From assembly GCA_000149265.1 (NCBI GenBank), contig CH003371.1, forward strand, positions 146,196-210,195: DNA of 64,000 bases. The letters run 5' to 3'. Under the pieces are notes generated by a model that was given only the letters and a program-made list of their open reading frames with translations, made no database searches and had not been told where the DNA came from. Each line of letters opens with the position of its first letter. Position 1 is the stretch's first letter. This document shows positions 60,742 to 64,000 of this stretch, piece by piece. The DNA is from Ciona savignyi (Eukaryota; Chordata; Ascidiacea; Phlebobranchia; Cionidae). The position numbers and the translations under genes were made by a program.

Positions 60742-61100
60742 TAGATGACAGCGTAATGTAAATTGGCGGTTGAGTTAGAAGGTGGTCTCATGATTACCTC
60801 TACTTGTTCACGAATTATTTCTTTATCAATGCGTATTTATTGTTTAACATTGTCAGTTCCCAGCCAATTTATTTAAAGATCAACCAAGCTGCTTAATTAT
60901 ATAATTATCAAGGTGGGTAAATAAGATTAAATGAATATATTTATTTTAAACGTTATTTTACTTTCGATATACCGAAAGCTAATTGCAGCCATTTTAAGCT
61001 TGAAAATATTTTTAACCAGCCTACCCATTTAAACCCATTTAAAAAATACATTAAAGAATTAAATATGTCACTTCGAATATTTATGAAATAAATTAAATAC

Positions 61101-61171
61101 AGGGGATAAGCGGATTTGAACCAGGGACCTCTCAATCTGCAGTCAATTTCTCTACCACTGAGCTATTTCCG
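61101..61171 (-). pseudogene. tRNA-Cys-like copy 6, degenerate
   Basis: Retains ctgcaga and the T arm, but the acceptor 5' strand is cggaaat and the 3' side is cttatcccc, which no longer pair fully. The anticodon stem is changed (attgactgcagattg). Confidence 0.7.
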
Positions 61172-61348
61172 ATAAACCGAATGCATTGTTCAAATGTAAG
61201 CTATATTTATTGTATAACAACGTCATTTCTCACCAAATTTATTTAAAAATCAATAAAAGAGCTTGATTATATTACTTTAAAGGTGGATAATTAAGATTAA
61301 ATTAATGTATTTATTTTATACTTGATTTTCCTTTCGATATACCGAATG

Positions 61349-61632
61349 CAGCCGGTTGGTCTAGCGGTTAATTGCGTCGCCTTTTAATCGAAAGGTTTCA
61401 GGTGCGAAACTTGTCGCCAGCTATTCGGTTGTGTCCTTGGGCAAGGCACTTTACGGACATCGCCTGAACCCAGCAGATAAATGGGTTCTACCAAATTGAA
61501 GGAACGTTTCTATCATATACAACACACGGCAATAGCTCCGGTAACCCGACGATGGGCGCGAGGTGATCCGACGATTTCCCGTGTGATAACCCTCTTGGTT
61601 TTCCCATTTACGGGGATAAAGATGAATATCCT
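61349..61632 (+). mobile_element. tRNA-derived SINE
   Basis: Near-complete: gttggtctagcggttaattg, ggtttcaggtgcgaaac, cttgggcaaggcactttacg, acacggcaatagctccgg, and tail gatgaatatcctag with only one atcct unit. It interrupts spacer DNA of the tRNA-Cys array (gatataccgaatgc precedes it, as in the array spacers). Confidence 0.85.
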
Positions 61633-62022
61633 AGGGCGCTTTAAATCCAGATAGAACTACATTTGAGATCACAATCGCGCGGATAACCACAAGAATGTAA
61701 ATCAGCTTTGCACCGACGCCAGTGTTAATGAATAGATTAGAGATAATAAAAGCCTTTGAGTTAAAAAAAAATCAAAACAAGTTGTGCAATGTGCGTTACA
61801 CAAAGTACGGTTTCCCCTTTCCTAGTACATTTTATTTCTATATAACAATTTTCTTTACCATTTGAGGTAAATAATGCTTCCCAGTTTAGATACATCGGCA
61901 GTCAAAATATTTGGCACCGAAGAAGTGCAGCCGTCATGCTTTTATTCTTGGGACTGTCGGGATTTTACCTAGGATGATTTACTTATGCATATCTAAAGAA
62001 GATTAGACTATAGGCGCTTATT
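61633..62022. other. short spacer, nothing recognised
   Basis: Between a SINE and a foldback-like element. AT-rich, no exon or RNA gene seen. Confidence 0.35.
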
Positions 62023-63317
62023 ATGTGTCCCATTTGGAAAAATGGGACACATATTGTTTTTGTCCGTTTTTTTTTTTTTTTTGTTAAAGGTTTGACTGGC
62101 ATGGCATGGCGCCCCGACATCTACCAGAAAAAAATAATTGAATTGTAATGAAACTTAGTCATTCATTAGACAACATGATCTAGATATACAGAAACCAAAA
62201 TTTTGGGTAATAAATCAAGGGGAATTCCCCTGGGAGGTTAAAAACCAAAACGGTATTTTTTATTAAAAATTTAGCTTTTTGTGGCATAGCGCTTGAACGG
62301 CTGCTCTAATTTGAATAAGATTTGGTGAAAATTAAGTGTGTTAGTGACTGATTTAACTCTTAAAAGAAATAAAACAATTACCTAGGGAAATACCCTAAAA
62401 AATTCGATTTTGTACTAAAATCATGATTGTGACAGGCATGCCATGTCGCCCCAACATCTACCAGAAGGAGTAATGGAATCGCAATGAAAATTAGGCATTT
62501 TTTAGACAACATGGTTAGATATGCAGAAACCAAAATTTTGGGTAATAAATCAAGGGGAATTCCCCTGGAATGTTAAAAACCAAAACGCTATTTTTTCTAA
62601 AAAAATTAGCCTTATTTGGACATAGAGATTGAACGGTTGTTACAATTTGAATCAGATTTTGTGGAATGTAAGTGCATTAGTCACTGATTTAACACTTAGA
62701 AGAAATAATAAAATTACATAGGGAAATACCCTAAAAAATAGGATATGTTCTCAAATCATGATTGTGACAAGCATGCCATGTCGCCCTGACATCTACCAAA
62801 AGGAGTAATGGAATCGCAATCAAACTTTGGTATTTTTTAGACAACATGAGTTTAGATATGCAGAAACCAAAATTTTGGGTAATGAATCCAGGGGAATTCC
62901 CATAAGACGTTAAATACCAAAACGTTTTGTTCTAATAAATTAGCTTTTGAGGGCATAGCGCTTGAACGGCTGCTCTAATTTTGATCAGATTCGGTGAAAT
63001 GTTAGACCATAGACACTCTGTACCAATTAAAAAATAGAAAACATTTACTTAGGGCAATTTCCTTGAAAACGAAGATATGTTCCTGAATTACGATTGTAAC
63101 AGACATGCCATATCGCACTGACATCTCTAATAAGCAGTCTACAAATCAGATTAAAACTTTAAGAATTGTTCCATAACATGAGTCACTTGCAGAAACAAAC
63201 TATATACTTGGTGTATAAAATACAAATTGTGGTTAGGGACCCTGTAGCATGAATATATGGAATACAACATGTGTTTTACAAATAGTGGTGGTTAAACACG
63301 TGGTTGACACTCTCTAG
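62023..63317 (+). mobile_element. foldback-like element, four 335-bp units
   Basis: Starts atgtgtcccatttggaaaaa with a hairpin and T-run, and ends gttgacactctctag. The unit landmark (ggcatgccatgtcgcccc and variants) recurs near 62093, 62429, 62765 and 63096. ggggaattcccctgg occurs in the first two units, with a variant in the third. It is the cleanest single copy in the window and has the same orientation as 13869-15898. Confidence 0.82.
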
Positions 63318-63326
63318 TTAGATGTA

Positions 63327-63600
63327 GGATAGGATAGGATATTCATGTTTATACCGTTAAATGGGGAAACCAACAACACCCGGGCAATCTTAAGATCACC
63401 TCGCGCCATCCGACGGGTTACCGGAGCTATTGCAGTTTGTTTTGTATGATATCCATATTCCTTTAATTTGGTATAGGCCTAACCCATTAATCTGCTGGTT
63501 TCATGCAATGTCCGTTAAGTGTCTTGCAAAAACACAACCGACCAGCTATAGCGACCATTTTCGCACCTGCAACCTTTCGTCTGAAAGGCGTAGGCTAATC
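63327..63600 (-). mobile_element. tRNA-derived SINE
   Basis: Plus strand begins with (aggat) pentamers (aggataggataggatattc), i.e. the tail in reverse, and runs to caacctttcgtctgaaaggcg at the tRNA-like head. It lies about 10 bp beyond the end of the foldback-like element. Confidence 0.8.
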
Positions 63601-64000
63601 CTAAACCACCCGACTAACTGTTCGGACAGATTTGTATTGATTGTTCGGAAATTGAATTTTAGGTCATTCTTCATTTTTCGTATTTAATTTAAATAAAAAC
63701 CCGTTCTTACAAATATCCTGGACATAAAATAGTAAGCAATACGCATTGAAATTAATATTCTTCACTTTTTTCTTTACTATGTTTTAGGTGCTTTTTTAAA
63801 CTATTTTAATAATTATTACACACTATAGTTCGGGTTAAGTAAAATTTAATCCTTGTTTGTCACCGTGCATGTACATTACGAACGTTACCCAAACAAAAAA
63901 TAAAACGAAATAAAATTAAAATGCGTCCCATTTTTAACAGAGAAACATAAATATGAATTGCGTTTTTATAAATAAATAGTTAATAAAAATATCTGACCTG
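63601..64000. other. window end, nothing recognised
   Basis: AT-rich, no exon, RNA gene or repeat that I can assign. Confidence 0.35.

Noticed and set aside
1-64000. CRISPR arrays, bacterial operons, Shine-Dalgarno sites, riboswitches
   Set aside because: The window is clearly eukaryotic with spliced genes; regularly spaced repeats here are satellites, SINEs and tRNA copies.

Overview
The window is eukaryotic, AT-rich, and carries three intron-rich animal-type genes or gene pairs embedded in dense, mostly short, non-autonomous transposons. Animal origin is supported by a TRAF protein with a MATH domain, GBP/atlastin-type dynamin-family GTPases, many short phase-0 introns, an L1/Tx1-type LINE, tRNA-derived SINEs and a nuclear tRNA-Cys(GCA) cluster. 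A sea squirt (ascidian, Ciona-like) is my best guess from compactness and repeat types; this is inference and I could not run a search.

Layout. 1-1.2 kb: a direct duplication upstream of the first GTPase gene. 1.2-8.7 kb (+): GTPase gene A, 19 coding exons, about 931 aa. 8.7-9.9 kb: 3' flank. 9.88-18.67 kb (-): a LINE with ORF1 and a frameshifted ORF2, bounded by a 12-bp target-site duplication and split by a cluster of foldback-like elements at 13.87-17.34 kb. 18.7-21.6 kb: non-coding, with a pogo-like MITE. 21.9-29.2 kb (+): GTPase gene B, a tandem paralogue of A with 18 coding exons, about 928 aa. 29.2-37.7 kb: non-coding, with a hAT MITE and a 1.5-kb foldback-like element. 37.75-41.24 kb (-): a RING-less TRAF gene, about 345 aa, whose fifth coding intron is almost wholly a 9-bp minisatellite. 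41.2-48.7 kb: non-coding, with a palindromic foldback-like element, a SINE and one half of a segmental duplication. 48.77-56.35 kb (+): a 14-exon gene, about 1,040 aa, for a secreted VioB-like (iminophenylpyruvate dimer synthase family) ferritin-like protein. 56.86-57.9 kb: the other half of the segmental duplication. 57.9-61.2 kb (-): six tRNA-Cys genes or pseudogenes in tandem. 61.3-63.6 kb: two SINE copies flanking another foldback-like element.

The most unusual items are (1) the GTPase pair, in which the helical middle domain appears to be multiplied as repeated 192+72-nt exon pairs and the guanine-specificity Asp of the RD motif is Asn in both copies; (2) an intron-rich, signal-peptide-bearing animal homologue of the bacterial alkaloid enzyme VioB with its ferritin-like metal ligands intact; and (3) a foldback-like transposon family made of about 335-bp tandem units, most of which carry a kappaB-like palindrome, lying near GTPase and TRAF genes. 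GTPase and TRAF genes suggest a cell-autonomous immunity or signalling neighbourhood, but no direct functional link between them is visible.
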